DNA from: Caldilineaceae bacterium SB0664_bin_27
GTDB taxonomy: Bacteria; Chloroflexota; Anaerolineae; Caldilineales; Caldilineaceae
Length of the DNA: 45,430 bases
Assembly: GCA_009838625.1 (NCBI GenBank)
Contig: VXRG01000080.1
Coordinates: 1-45,430, forward strand
Reading direction: 5' to 3'
Part shown: in pieces, positions 17,106-26,790 of the stretch
Layout of the letters: each line of letters begins with the position of its first letter
How positions within the stretch are numbered: position 1 is the stretch's first letter
Translations under genes and position numbers: made by a program
The notes under the pieces: generated by a model
What the model saw: only the letters and a program-made list of their open reading frames with translations
What the model was told of the DNA's origin: nothing
Databases searched by the model: none

Positions 17106-18710
17106 ATTTCCAAATCATCCGAGGCGCGGCCAGTTCACGGCGGTGAACCGCTCTTGGACGGCGCGCCGGCCCTGCTGGAGCCGCTGGAATGGGAGACCGC
17201 TACGCTGGAGGAAGGGGCGCGGCTCTTCCTTGATGCGGATTTCAAGATTGCCAAGCTGCCCGAGGCGCTGTCCGGGAGGACCTTCATTCGTTCGAGCCTT
17301 TTGGGGACGCGCAAGGTCTGCCTCCAACCGGGTGTCGCCTATGCCATCACGCCTGGGGGCGGACAAGGCAGGCCGACCCGGGCAGAGCAGCTCGAACGTC
17401 TGGGATTTCGGCTGGCGGCCGTTCCCCTTGTCCGGGCAACCAGCGGCGGTAGAGCCGTAGACTGTTCGGTCTATCAGAAACGGCTGCGGGAAAACGAGCG
17501 CATCGACTTTGGCTCGCCTGGACTGGAACTCACACCGGACGTGCCTTGGTGTGTGTTCGTCTCAGCCGCGCCTTCTACGGCAGGATCCGTTGGATCCTCG
17601 TCTTCAAGCTTTCCGGCCCGAAATCCATTCTCGCCGCCACTTGCGCAAGACTTCACCATCGCGGCCGAAGTTCCCGATCATGTGAAGTACTTTATCCACG
17701 ACCCGGGGATGGCCCGCCTGCCCAGCGGTCATTTTCTTGTCGCGGCCCCCTGCTGGCAACGAAGGGTAGGACCGGACCACCTGATGATGTCTCGCAGCGC
17801 GGACGGCGGCGGCAGCTGGCAACGGCTGCCCGACCTGCCTTTTGCTGAAGGAACCCCGTTTGTGCTCGGCGACGAACTCTACATGTTTACGCAGCCCCGC
17901 CAGCACCAGGACGTCTATTTCATGCGCAGCGTTGATGAGGGGGAATCCTGGACCGATGCTGTCAAAGTGTTGGAGGGGGCCTTCTGGAACTGCCAGACGA
18001 ATATGGTGGTCCGAGACGGCCAACTTTACTGGGTTCTCGACCGGAAGCACAAGGCGACGGTTGCGATTGCGGCGGACCTCTCGAAAGACCTGCTGGATCC
18101 CGGCGCGTGGCGCATTTCGCAGGTCATTCCGGCAAACCAGACGGCGGTGCAGTTCAGATCCGCGCATGCCCAGCACCAGCCGGAGCAGTTTGATGACTGG
18201 AATCTTGAGGGGAATGTCATGGATGTGAATGGGCATCTCCGGATCGCCTGCCGCGTCAATCCCAAGCACACGGGAGCAACTCCCGGCATTGCCGCGGTTT
18301 TCGACCTGGAGGGTGACGGACCCGGCCTGCACCTGCGGTTCGACCAGCACTATCCCTGGCCGGGCGGACAGTCCAAGTTCTGTATCGTCTATGATGAACT
18401 CACGCGGCTGTTCTGGATGGCCTGTAACATTGTTTCAAGCGCTCAGCCGCAGATGTTGGAACGCGGGCCTAACGCAGAGAGACGATTCCTGATGCTCTAC
18501 TCCGGTATGGACGGGCTGAACTGGCTGCCGGTCGGCTGCGTGGCCATGGCTCCCTGTTCGAGTCAGTCGTTCATGTATCCGTCGATGGTTGTTGACGGTG
18601 GCGACCTGGCGATTTTGTCCCGTACTTGCAGGAATTCAGGTCACTACCACGATGCGGACTTGGCGACCTTTCATCGCGTTCACAACTTCCGGGAACTGGC
18701 GTGGCACTGA
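17106..18710 (+). CDS. Sialidase-like (BNR/Asp-box) beta-propeller protein
   Basis: The product (534 residues from the preferred start) has an N-terminal domain of unknown type (about 1-200) and a six-bladed propeller-like C-terminal part with two clear Asp-boxes, SADGGGSW and SVDEGESW, as in exo-alpha-sialidases and related BNR proteins. No signal peptide is seen. Start choice: an ATT at 17106 lies 5 bases after a perfect aggagg; the first conventional start, TTG at 17154, has no Shine-Dalgarno. The reading frame is open back to the GH32 stop. It follows GH32 by 54 bases and is probably co-transcribed, so a role in sugar or glycoconjugate trimming is likely but the substrate is unknown. Confidence 0.78.
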   Translation: MSKSSEARPVHGGEPLLDGAPALLEPLEWETATLEEGARLFLDADFKIAKLPEALSGRTFIRSSLLGTRKVCLQPGVAYAITPGGGQGRPTRAEQLERLGFRLAAVPLVRATSGGRAVDCSVYQKRLRENERIDFGSPGLELTPDVPWCVFVSAAPSTAGSVGSSSSSFPARNPFSPPLAQDFTIAAEVPDHVKYFIHDPGMARLPSGHFLVAAPCWQRRVGPDHLMMSRSADGGGSWQRLPDLPFAEGTPFVLGDELYMFTQPRQHQDVYFMRSVDEGESWTDAVKVLEGAFWNCQTNMVVRDGQLYWVLDRKHKATVAIAADLSKDLLDPGAWRISQVIPANQTAVQFRSAHAQHQPEQFDDWNLEGNVMDVNGHLRIACRVNPKHTGATPGIAAVFDLEGDGPGLHLRFDQHYPWPGGQSKFCIVYDELTRLFWMACNIVSSAQPQMLERGPNAERRFLMLYSGMDGLNWLPVGCVAMAPCSSQSFMYPSMVVDGGDLAILSRTCRNSGHYHDADLATFHRVHNFRELAWH

Positions 18711-18761
18711 ACTGCTCCCTCAAGCATCGTTGCCCAGGTGCAGGACCATTCCCACTGGCCA

Positions 18762-20705
18762 ATGACAGATTACCCTAACATCTTCTCGCCGCTGACGATC
18801 AAGGGCATGACGCTGCGGAACCGCATCTGCAGCACCGGCCACATGGCATCGTGGATGCATCACAACGGCGTGCCCAACGACAGATGCCGGGCCTACTTCG
18901 AGGAGCGCGCCAGGGGTGGCATCGCGCTGGTTACCCTGGGCGCAACCTCGGTCAGGGAAGGCGACCATCCGGCCTACTTTCAGAACCTCGACGACCGCTT
19001 CATCGCTTCCTACCGCACGCTGACGCAGGCAGTGCACCGACATGGCGCCAAGTTCATCGCCCAGTTCTGTCCTCGCGGGGCACAGGTGCATCTGTCCGAG
19101 TTCTGCGAGCCGATGCCAAGCGCGCCGGTTGCGCGCCTGGTGCCGGGCGTCATCAATCCGCCCGTACTGGCATCGGAGCATGTGGCCTCCTGGTCGGTGG
19201 AGGAGCTTGAGGACCTGGCGGCCTGTTGTGGGCGGGCGGCCTGGCGGGCGCGAGCGGGCGGCGCCGATGGGGTTGAGCTGCACGCTCATCAGCATCATCT
19301 TTACTCACAGTTCCTCAGCCCGGCCTGCAATTTTCGCGATGACGCCTATGGCGGTAGCTTCAGCGGTCGCGCCCGCCTCCTCGTCGATTCACTGACGGCG
19401 ATGCGGCAGGCGGTGGGACACGACTTTGTCGTCGGCGTGCGCTTGAAGGCGCATGACATGCACCCGGAGGGCTATGACGAACAGGACTGCGTCCGCCTTA
19501 TCGAGCTTCTGCAGTCCAGGGGATTGATCGACTACGTGAGCCTCACCGTCGGCGGGGCGGTCCATCATACCGGGTCACTGTATATGCCGGAAGCGGCACA
19601 GCTAGAGCGGGTCGCCCGGGTGCGGAGAGCGATCGATCTGCCCGTGTTCCATGCCGGGGGCATCGTCACGCCGGAGGCGGCCGAGGCTGCGTTGGCGGAG
19701 GGCTGCCTTGACGTGGTCGGCATCACCAAGGGCCATTTCGCTGACGCCCATTTTGTGAACAAGCTGCGCGAGGGGCGGCAGGAGGAGATCCGGCTCTGCA
19801 TCCGCTGTCAGTTCTGCTGCGACGGGGGTGAGGGCCCGGTCGGCTGTATCTACAATCCGGTGACAGGGCGGGAGAAAGAGTGGGCGGCTCCGGCGCCTGC
19901 CCGAGTGCGTCGACGGGTGGTGATCGTCGGCGCCGGGCCGGCCGGTATGGAGGCGGCCATTACGGCGTCGGAACGGGGGCACCAGGTGATCGTCCTGGAG
20001 AAAGGGAGTCGGGTCGGGGGGCAGGTTTGGCTGGCGGGCGCGGCCCCGCTGCGCCGCGGATTCTCGACGATCGCTGAGTTCTATCAGCGGCAGGCAGGGC
20101 TTGGCCGTTTCGAAGTTCGGTTAGGCGTCGAGGCAACGGCCCATAACATACTTGATCTGAAGCCGGACGCGGTGATCCTGGCGACCGGCTCAACGTCGGT
20201 CCGGGCGCGGGTCGACGGCTACCACAAAAAGGCCCTGACTGTTCCTGAAGTGCTTGCAGGCAACGCGGATGGTTGCAAAAGCGTCCTGGTCGTGGACCGC
20301 GACGGGCATGCGCCGGCCTTTGTAGCGGCGGACCATCTGCGCTGCGCTGGCGTGTCGGTCACTTTCGTCTCGGCGATGGCCCGGGCCGGCGCCGACCTGG
20401 GGGAACGGGACGCGGCGCTGCTGTGCCAGCGGTTGGGCGAACAAGGCGTAACCTTCACTGTCGGTTTCGATCTGGCCCGAGTTGACGGGTCGCGCGCGAC
20501 CCTGAGGAGCATCTTCACAGATGAAGAGCGGTCAGTCGGTCCCTTCGATGAAATTGTCGTTGCTGCCGGCAGCCGGCCTCGCAACTCGTTGGCCGTTACG
20601 CTGGAGGGTAGGGTTTCCGAGTTACACCTGATTGGGGCTGCCAGCGCTTCCCGTTTTATTTTCGAGGCCACAACCGATGGTGTGCGGATCGGCCATGCGA
20701 TCTGA
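18762..20705 (+). CDS. OYE-type NADH:flavin oxidoreductase (2,4-dienoyl-CoA reductase-like)
   Basis: The 647-residue product has the three-domain plan of bacterial 2,4-dienoyl-CoA reductase and trimethylamine dehydrogenase: an FMN-binding TIM barrel (IFSPLTIKGMTLRNRI start, HAHQHHLYSQFLSP near 175), a 4Fe-4S site (Cys346, Cys349, Cys352, Cys362) and a C-terminal FAD/NAD domain (VVIVGAGPAGMEAA near 388). Electrons would pass from NAD(P)H via FAD and the cluster to FMN. The ATG at 18762 fits the family start, though an in-frame GTG at 18738 is also possible; neither has a strong Shine-Dalgarno. It follows the BNR gene by 51 bases. It may reduce an unsaturated intermediate or demethylate an amine. 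Confidence 0.9.
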   Translation: MTDYPNIFSPLTIKGMTLRNRICSTGHMASWMHHNGVPNDRCRAYFEERARGGIALVTLGATSVREGDHPAYFQNLDDRFIASYRTLTQAVHRHGAKFIAQFCPRGAQVHLSEFCEPMPSAPVARLVPGVINPPVLASEHVASWSVEELEDLAACCGRAAWRARAGGADGVELHAHQHHLYSQFLSPACNFRDDAYGGSFSGRARLLVDSLTAMRQAVGHDFVVGVRLKAHDMHPEGYDEQDCVRLIELLQSRGLIDYVSLTVGGAVHHTGSLYMPEAAQLERVARVRRAIDLPVFHAGGIVTPEAAEAALAEGCLDVVGITKGHFADAHFVNKLREGRQEEIRLCIRCQFCCDGGEGPVGCIYNPVTGREKEWAAPAPARVRRRVVIVGAGPAGMEAAITASERGHQVIVLEKGSRVGGQVWLAGAAPLRRGFSTIAEFYQRQAGLGRFEVRLGVEATAHNILDLKPDAVILATGSTSVRARVDGYHKKALTVPEVLAGNADGCKSVLVVDRDGHAPAFVAADHLRCAGVSVTFVSAMARAGADLGERDAALLCQRLGEQGVTFTVGFDLARVDGSRATLRSIFTDEERSVGPFDEIVVAAGSRPRNSLAVTLEGRVSELHLIGAASASRFIFEATTDGVRIGHAI

Positions 20706-21050
20706 AATTCGATTTTTTGCTTGCTTTGTTGGAAACACCTTCCCCTTATGCTCCCCAAATCCAGTTACAAGAACATGGTTTGGTACCTCCAACATATTGG
20801 ATACAATGGATGATGAAGGAAGGAATGCTCCACAACAGCCACTCTGAAGTGACCCCCTCGACAAGGATTGTCATCTCCGACTCCTTGGCGTTCGAATAGT
20901 GCGAGGGGTAGTTCGTCAGCACCACAGCAACTTGATCGGGTGGCCGATTGGCAGCAGGCAAATGGGGCGCGTTGCGTCTCGCTATTGGCCGGCTGATCTA
21001 TGGTTGTGGTGGCGGTTTATCGTTTTGTCTGTGCCATCAGGGGGCAACTC
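20706..21050. other. Intergenic region, nothing recognised
   Basis: About 345 bases of lower GC than the flanking genes. Short ORFs on both strands lack Shine-Dalgarno sites and protein-like composition. No clear promoter or terminator was found. Confidence 0.4.
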
Positions 21051-21575
21051 ATGGGTCCACAACAGCAGCCAGAGACAGTCTTAGGCCAGAGCGCGAATTT
21101 GGGGAAAGCCATCATGCTCTCCCTAGGGTTGATTGTACTCCTGGCTTTTGGAGTTTATTTCAACTATGTCCAGGGGAAACTCCGCGACGCCTCAGCTGCC
21201 AATGCCTCGTCAAGTGAGCCTACTGTGACGCCTGTGCCAACCCTTACCTTTGCGGAGTGGAAGGGTGAGGCTGAGACGATCTCCTACGACACGCTCCTGG
21301 ACCAAGCCGATCAAAACGAAGGCAAAACCGTCTATTTTCGTGGACAGATAGGGCACATTGCCTCGGAGACCGAAACCTATGTTGAAATGTGGGTGTATGT
21401 CTCGGGCGACGAATCAGCGGGGAATTACGATGAGGACCAAATCGTGTTGCATTATCGCGACATGACCGAAACAGTTCAAGTGGACGATGTCATTAACTTT
21501 GTGGCGGTCATGGACGGTATTGACTCCGTTCATCTTGTGCCGGAGCTGACAGTGCAGGCTCTTGAGGTCGAATAG
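21051..21575 (+). CDS. Membrane-anchored extracytoplasmic protein, OB-like domain
   Basis: The 174-residue product has a membrane helix at about residues 19-40, then a Ser/Thr/Pro-rich linker (about 48-68) and a compact C-terminal domain (about 72-174). The domain begins with ISYDTLLDQADQNEGKTVYFRGQIG, a pattern seen in small OB-fold-like domains of secreted bacterial proteins (YDxLxxxxxxxxGKxVxFxGxV). The domain should lie outside the membrane. The ATG at 21051 follows caggggg by 6 bases; an extension to 21000 adds an unlikely leader. It interrupts a run of metabolic genes and may be a later insertion. Function unknown. Confidence 0.7.
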   Translation: MGPQQQPETVLGQSANLGKAIMLSLGLIVLLAFGVYFNYVQGKLRDASAANASSSEPTVTPVPTLTFAEWKGEAETISYDTLLDQADQNEGKTVYFRGQIGHIASETETYVEMWVYVSGDESAGNYDEDQIVLHYRDMTETVQVDDVINFVAVMDGIDSVHLVPELTVQALEVE

Positions 21576-21961
21576 GCGGAAGGCTGCTTACCCATCTGAA
21601 ACTTCAGCCAGCGTTCTCTGCTGTTGGCCCCAAGCCAATAGACCTCACCCGCATGGCGTGTTGCGCCAACGGGCGCTTCAAAACCCTCTTGGCTTTCTGG
21701 ATCGCCATTTTTCTGATGGTTTCCTTGCCTCTGCTGCTGGATCAAGGAGCACTTCATCATCAAGCCCCTTCTGTCTCTTGGAGAGATTTAACCCCCAGAA
21801 TTGAAGTTGACGGAAGAACCAACGGCCGCCTGACTCACTCTTGTGTGCATCCCTGTTTAGGGTGAGAACGGTCTGGCAGGGGATTCATGTCAACGGTGGC
21901 TGTGTTTGTCAACCGGTTCTTGGCAAGACCTGTGGCAGGTGCAAAACCGGAGGGGAGAAGC
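21576..21961. other. Intergenic region, nothing certain
   Basis: About 385 bases. One 70-codon ORF (21653-21865) would encode a hydrophobic helix but has no Shine-Dalgarno and unusual composition. An in-frame extension of the next gene starts at 21887, yet the better Shine-Dalgarno lies at 21950-21958. Confidence 0.35.
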
Positions 21962-23560
21962 ATGCGCGACCTGAGTAGGGACAGCACACAACTGTATGTG
22001 AAGGAGTTTACGCAGACGTTTCTGGACAATGTATTGATCGAGTCGGTGCAGGATGTGACTCGGCGCTGGCACCGGCCCGAGCGACGCCTGGATACGCCCC
22101 TTATCAGCAAGGACCGGCCCTGGGAGCATGTGCCCTACTTTACCTATTCGAACTACTGCGTGCTGCGCGACCCGCAGGACGGGCTTTTCAAGTGCTGGTA
22201 TGAGGATATGGCCGGCAAACCGGCGCCTGAACCGATCCCCAACAACCCTTTTGGCACCTTTTCGAGGCAGCTCTATGCCGAAAGCGAGGATGGGATCCAC
22301 TGGGTAAAGCCGGAGCTGGGCGTCTATGAACTGTACGAACACAAGACCAACATCGTTCTGGGCGACAGCGACTTCGGACAGGTCCATTCGATGAACGTCG
22401 TGCTGGACCCCCATCCCTCCAGGCCGGATGAGCGCTTTCGGGCGCTCTTTTCGCATATGCGCAATGACGAGGTCGCCAGCTTTCACAACATCAGGTGCGC
22501 GCGCTCGCCTGACGGCATCCACTGGACCGTTTATGACGAGCTGCCTTCGATCGGTATTTTGGGCTCCAAGCTGGACGACGTGTCGGCGCTTTTCTACGAT
22601 GAATATGCGCGCGAGTTTGTGCAGAATACGCGGCATGTGATGATGGTTGCGGCCGGCGCGGTCAACATGCGCAATCCGCGGAATCGCCGCTCCTTTACGA
22701 TCACGAATGAACCCCACAACTTCGCTGCCTACAGTCAGCGGCGGGTCTTCCAGTGCCGCAGCCACGACTTTTTGCACTGGAGCGAGCCTGTCCTGGTGGC
22801 GGCGGCCGACGACGAGGAGGACAACCTGGACGACTCGTTCTACGGCATGGCGCAGTTCAAAGTCGGAAACCTGCATCTGGCTACGGTCGGCGTGTTTCAG
22901 GCGGTCGACAACGAGATGGAGGTCCAGCTGATGATGAGCCGCGACGGGCTGCGCTGGCGGCGGACCGGCAAGCGGCAGCCGTTCCTGGCGCCACGCGGCG
23001 AGGGCTACTGGGACGCCTACATGGTCTCGCTGGTGAGTCCGCCAATCGAAATGGGCGACGAGCTGTGGTTCTATCACGGCGGGACGAACTACCACCATGA
23101 CTTTTTCCTTTCGGGCGCACGGGAAAACCTGGACCACCCGGAGGCGCGCGATCCTTTGAACGCGAGGTTCGGATTGGGGCTGGCGACCCTGCGCAAGGAC
23201 GGGTACGCCGGGTTGTTTGCCAACAGGTATCGCGAGGGTATGGTCGTGACAAGGCCGCTCGTTAGCCTGGGGACGAAACTGGTGATCAACGCCCGCTGCG
23301 CGCCGGGCGGCTCAGTGCGGGTGGAGGTGGCGGACAGGTATGACGAGCCGCTTGAGCCTTGCCTGAAAGAGAGCTGCGACCCCTTTACCGGAGACAGTGT
23401 TTCACATACGGTGACGTGGACGGGAAGTCCCGATATTCCGGCAGGGACCGGCTCCCGCTGGGGTGGGCCTGGAGAGCGGACATACTGGCGCAAACTGCGC
23501 TTCTTTCTGCGCGACGCCGAACTTTTTTCGTTCCATTTTGAAGACCCGGTTGAAGCGTGA
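21962..23560 (+). CDS. Predicted carbohydrate-related beta-propeller protein
   Basis: The 532-residue product lacks a signal peptide. Repeated motifs of the form S-x-D-G-I-x-W (SEDGIHW, SPDGIHW, SRDGLRW) and FKCWYEDM mark blades of a five-bladed propeller like that of GH43/GH32-type proteins. The C-terminal 100 residues form a beta-sandwich ending in an L-R-F-F-L-R-D-A-E-L-F-S-F-x-F signature common to uncharacterised proteins of this group. I see no certain catalytic triad. The ATG at 21962 follows gaggggag. It precedes a PIG-L deacetylase homologue, so a role in binding or splitting a modified sugar is plausible, not shown. Confidence 0.75.
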   Translation: MRDLSRDSTQLYVKEFTQTFLDNVLIESVQDVTRRWHRPERRLDTPLISKDRPWEHVPYFTYSNYCVLRDPQDGLFKCWYEDMAGKPAPEPIPNNPFGTFSRQLYAESEDGIHWVKPELGVYELYEHKTNIVLGDSDFGQVHSMNVVLDPHPSRPDERFRALFSHMRNDEVASFHNIRCARSPDGIHWTVYDELPSIGILGSKLDDVSALFYDEYAREFVQNTRHVMMVAAGAVNMRNPRNRRSFTITNEPHNFAAYSQRRVFQCRSHDFLHWSEPVLVAAADDEEDNLDDSFYGMAQFKVGNLHLATVGVFQAVDNEMEVQLMMSRDGLRWRRTGKRQPFLAPRGEGYWDAYMVSLVSPPIEMGDELWFYHGGTNYHHDFFLSGARENLDHPEARDPLNARFGLGLATLRKDGYAGLFANRYREGMVVTRPLVSLGTKLVINARCAPGGSVRVEVADRYDEPLEPCLKESCDPFTGDSVSHTVTWTGSPDIPAGTGSRWGGPGERTYWRKLRFFLRDAELFSFHFEDPVEA

Positions 23561-23708
23561 ACAAGGCCCGGGGATTGGGTCTTGAGCAAGGCAGGGGGCT
23601 GAACTGGGTTTTCCCGATGGCACTTTTATGACGTCTCAACCCTCAAGGCGCTGGTAGGCTATACTTATGGGTGAACAGAGCTCCCACAACAACCAGGAGG
23701 CATGACCC

Positions 23709-24572
23709 ATGTCCGAGTCGCTACGAATTCTTTCGGTCGGCGCCCATCCTGCCGACATTTTCGACCAATCCGGTGGGACGATGGCCCATCATGCGGCGCG
23801 CGGCGACTATGTTGGCTGTGTCGTCCTCACGCACGGTGCGCGCGTCCACGATAAGGTCATCAGTGACGAGATGCACCGTGCCAGCGAGGTACCCCCCGCC
23901 GATGAGCTTGCCTCCCTTATGGCCGAGCGTTCCGACGTGAAGGCGGAAGAGGCGCGAGAGGCGTGTAATCTCTTGGGGGTTGAAGACGTTTACTTTTTCG
24001 GCGCGGATGATGCCGTCCTGCTCGTTACGGACGAGGCCGTCAGGCGTCTGGCGCGGCTCTTTCGCCAGCTGAAACCGGACATCGTTATGACGCACTTCCC
24101 AAAGGAGGGCGACGGACTGACCAACGCCCATGCTGTCGCCGGGCAGATCGTTCTGCATGCGATGGCGCTGGCAAGCGGGGTCGATCCGGGCGATCGCAAT
24201 CCCCCCCACAAGGTCGCTCAGGTATTCTTCTTCGGAACGGGCGCAGCTGCGATCCCGCGCAATGTGTGGCAATCCGAAGGGGGGTACTACAACGACGTTT
24301 TCATCGACATCACCGACGTGGTGGACAAGAAGCTGGCTTCCCTGGACTGTTTGGTGAGCCAGGGCTATGGCGGTGCCTATGCCCGCAAGCGCATCGAGAC
24401 CAGCGACGGCGCGTTCGGGATGTCCGGCGGTGTTGCCTACGCGGAGGGGTTCATCTCGCTTCACGCCGAAACCCATTACTATCTGCCGGTGACGGAGAGG
24501 GCGATGATCAACGCCCGGGCTTCCGACCACGAGCGGATCGAGGAGACTTCCTACCGGGTGCCGGTTGACTGA
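23709..24572 (+). CDS. PIG-L/LmbE-type deacetylase homologue with altered AHPDD motif
   Basis: The 287-residue product has the LmbE-like Rossmann fold of N-acetylglucosaminyl deacetylases. The first motif reads A12-H-P-A-D16: the two zinc ligands His13 and Asp16 are kept, but the position of the general base Asp (second D-site of AHPDDE) is Ala15. The distal ligand His141 is in TNAHAVAG. It may thus use another base, or have a changed reaction. No signal peptide is present. The Shine-Dalgarno aggagg is 8 bases before the ATG. It is followed by two PhyH-like oxygenases and a Gfo/Idh/MocA dehydrogenase, suggesting a pathway on an acylated amino sugar or similar compound. Confidence 0.88.
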   Translation: MSESLRILSVGAHPADIFDQSGGTMAHHAARGDYVGCVVLTHGARVHDKVISDEMHRASEVPPADELASLMAERSDVKAEEAREACNLLGVEDVYFFGADDAVLLVTDEAVRRLARLFRQLKPDIVMTHFPKEGDGLTNAHAVAGQIVLHAMALASGVDPGDRNPPHKVAQVFFFGTGAAAIPRNVWQSEGGYYNDVFIDITDVVDKKLASLDCLVSQGYGGAYARKRIETSDGAFGMSGGVAYAEGFISLHAETHYYLPVTERAMINARASDHERIEETSYRVPVD

Positions 24573-24666
24573 GGACTCTTGGATCTGAGGCAATCGCAAC
24601 CTGTCCAAAGGGCGGGCCCGGCTGTCCCCTTGTTCGTTTATCTTTGCATCGATGGAGGAACCGATC

Positions 24667-25485
24667 TTGGCATCGTCAGCCAAATATGACCTCGATCTGA
24701 AACTGGCAGAGCTTCGTATCAACGGTTATGTACTCTTCGAAGACCTGATACCGGTCGAGAAGATCGACAGGATCAGGGAAGCTTTTCTGCCCTATCTGGA
24801 TCAGGTACGGGCGCACGGCGAACCGGAAAACGGCGTGATGCTGCACGGACGCAGCGATGATCGTCTCGTCTTCGAGGGGCGGCTGCAGGTGGTCAACCGC
24901 TATACCCTCTACGTCCCCTGGGAGCAGCCGTTTGCCGACCCGGAGATCTACGAGAACCCGGTCTTGCTAGCCTTTCTGGACCGTTACTGGGGAACCCAGG
25001 ACTACCGCATCACCTGCTATCACTCAAATAACCCGTATCCGGGCAGCGAGTTTCAGAAGTGGCACCGCGACGCGGGCATCTCCAAACTGGTGCCCCACGT
25101 CGGCCTCGAGGTCTGTCCCCATTTCGGGGTAAAATTCCCCTTGGTGGACACGTATGAGGAAAACGGCAGTTTCGAGATACTGCCATGTACACAGTATCTT
25201 GCTGATCCGGAGATGGAAAACCGCTACGACGAGATCCTGGAGACCGGGGATTTCCCCACGCGTCGCCGTCTCGATCTGAAAAAGGGTACGCTCTGGATTC
25301 AGGACCCGCGTACACTCCACCGCGGTACGCCCAACCGTTCTGACCATGCGCGGCCGGAACTCGTGATCTGCTACTCGTTGCCCTGGTTCGGCCAGCGCGT
25401 GCCGATCGAGATGACGCAGATGGAGTACGACAAAATCTCAGAGAGAGGCCGAAAGCTGCACACGACTTGCCGGGTAATCAGTTGA
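24667..25485 (+). CDS. Phytanoyl-CoA dioxygenase (PhyH) family oxygenase, copy 1
   Basis: The product (272 residues from the TTG) is an Fe(II)/2-oxoglutarate-type double-stranded beta-helix protein. The facial triad is visible as W-H-R-D (His-x-Asp, near residue 134) and the distal His in LHRGTPNRSDHARPEL (near 218), with an Arg after it for 2-oxoglutarate. The TTG at 24667 has ggagg 8 bases upstream; the ATG at 24652 lies within that Shine-Dalgarno and is less likely. PhyH proteins hydroxylate or oxidise C-H bonds of lipids and small molecules; substrates of bacterial relatives are largely unknown. A second, larger PhyH gene follows at once. Confidence 0.88.
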   Translation: MASSAKYDLDLKLAELRINGYVLFEDLIPVEKIDRIREAFLPYLDQVRAHGEPENGVMLHGRSDDRLVFEGRLQVVNRYTLYVPWEQPFADPEIYENPVLLAFLDRYWGTQDYRITCYHSNNPYPGSEFQKWHRDAGISKLVPHVGLEVCPHFGVKFPLVDTYEENGSFEILPCTQYLADPEMENRYDEILETGDFPTRRRLDLKKGTLWIQDPRTLHRGTPNRSDHARPELVICYSLPWFGQRVPIEMTQMEYDKISERGRKLHTTCRVIS

Positions 25486-25572
25486 TCTGGCCGGTTGATT
25501 GACAGTTCAAAGCGCGAACAGGACTCAAGTCTGGAAACGGCTACATGGGACGAAGATGGAGAGGCAGAAGCC

Positions 25573-26790
25573 ATGAAATTCAGCCGCGATCAGTTTCTGG
25601 AAGATGGCTATGTGATCCTGCGGCAGGTCATTCCGCCGCAAGATCTGGACGACCTGCGTCAGGCCTATGAAAAGCTTGTCGAGCGGCAGAGGGTGATATG
25701 GGCACGCGAAAGGGGGCCGGATGATCCGCCCGGCGGCGTCTGGGAGACGAGTGCCCAGCCCCGCCTCAATCTGGGGATGCTAGCCGGCCAGATCGATGCG
25801 CAGACCGTAGGCGCCGTCGAGATCTGGCTGCACGAGAACACGCAAGGGGTCAGCAGCCAACTGCTAGGCGTGGATGACGCGGCTGTCACCGAGATGATGC
25901 TGATGTGCAACCCTGTACGCGACCACGAGACCGGCGGTCATAGCGGCTGGCATCGCGACTTCTATCCGCCCCACACCGCGCCCCTGCAGGGCTACGCCGA
26001 CGACATTCTGGAGAACGGGCCGCGCTACGTGCAATGGAATCTGCCGCTGTACGATGACAGTGTTCTCTGGGTCGTGCCCGGCAGCCATGCTCGTCTCAAC
26101 ACGGATGAGGAGAACGCGGCGCTGAATTCGGATGCACGTACCCCTGTGCCCGGCGCCGTACAGACCCACTTGTCGGCTGGTGATGGCGTGGTCTATATCC
26201 TGCCTTTGCTGCACTGGGGCAGCCGCTACAACGCCAAGATGCGCCGCACCATCCATGGCGGCTTTTCGGAGTACACCACGCACAAGGAGCTGCCTTACCT
26301 TGAACATCTGTCTACAGAGTCACAGGAGTCGTTCAAGCGCTGGAACGGGCGTAGCACCCGGAAGTTCGAGTTGATTGAGGCGGCGTTGCGGGCCGCAGTT
26401 GACGGCGACGGCACCGCCTACGTGGCTGCACTGGACAGGCTTCATCCGGGACGCGGCGAAAAAGGCCGCCTGCTATCCACGATCTTTCTGAGCAAGAGCG
26501 CCAAGCGTATCCATCACCTCAAGAGTCCCGAATTCGACAGCCTGCCCGAGCAGGAACGGACTTGGGCAACGAGCATACATCCTATGACTCTCCAGTGGGG
26601 CAGGCCGCTTGCCGACCGCTTCTCTGAGCAGGAAGCCGACACTCTTTGGACGCGCTTCAAGTTCGTCGACGATCTGCTGCAGGATGAGGAAGATCAGTGG
26701 ACGCCTGGCTTCCAGGGAGAGGAGACGCGTTACTATTTTGACCAGGTTCCGGATGCTCTCAGCGTCGAGGCGTTTCTGGCTGCTTTCTGA
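25573..26790 (+). CDS. PhyH-family oxygenase, copy 2, with long C-terminal extension
   Basis: The 405-residue product has the PhyH core in its first 260 residues: W-H-R-D near residue 130 as the His-x-Asp pair, WVVPGSH near 180, and LHWGSRYN with the distal His near 218. A helical extension of about 140 residues follows (with WNGRSTRKFELIEAALRAA), absent from ordinary members of about 270-300 residues. The ATG at 25573 follows ggagagg; an upstream extension from a TTG at 25495 is charged and unlike the family. It follows copy 1 by 87 bases and shares little sequence with it beyond the motifs, so the two are not recent duplicates. Confidence 0.86.
   Translation: MKFSRDQFLEDGYVILRQVIPPQDLDDLRQAYEKLVERQRVIWARERGPDDPPGGVWETSAQPRLNLGMLAGQIDAQTVGAVEIWLHENTQGVSSQLLGVDDAAVTEMMLMCNPVRDHETGGHSGWHRDFYPPHTAPLQGYADDILENGPRYVQWNLPLYDDSVLWVVPGSHARLNTDEENAALNSDARTPVPGAVQTHLSAGDGVVYILPLLHWGSRYNAKMRRTIHGGFSEYTTHKELPYLEHLSTESQESFKRWNGRSTRKFELIEAALRAAVDGDGTAYVAALDRLHPGRGEKGRLLSTIFLSKSAKRIHHLKSPEFDSLPEQERTWATSIHPMTLQWGRPLADRFSEQEADTLWTRFKFVDDLLQDEEDQWTPGFQGEETRYYFDQVPDALSVEAFLAAF

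Noticed and set aside
21653..21865. 70-codon ORF with a hydrophobic helix
   Set aside because: No Shine-Dalgarno and non-conserved looking composition; left within the intergenic entry.
21890..23137. 415-codon minus-strand frame opposite the propeller gene
   Set aside because: Antisense shadow; composition is that of a reversed high-GC gene and no motif is seen.
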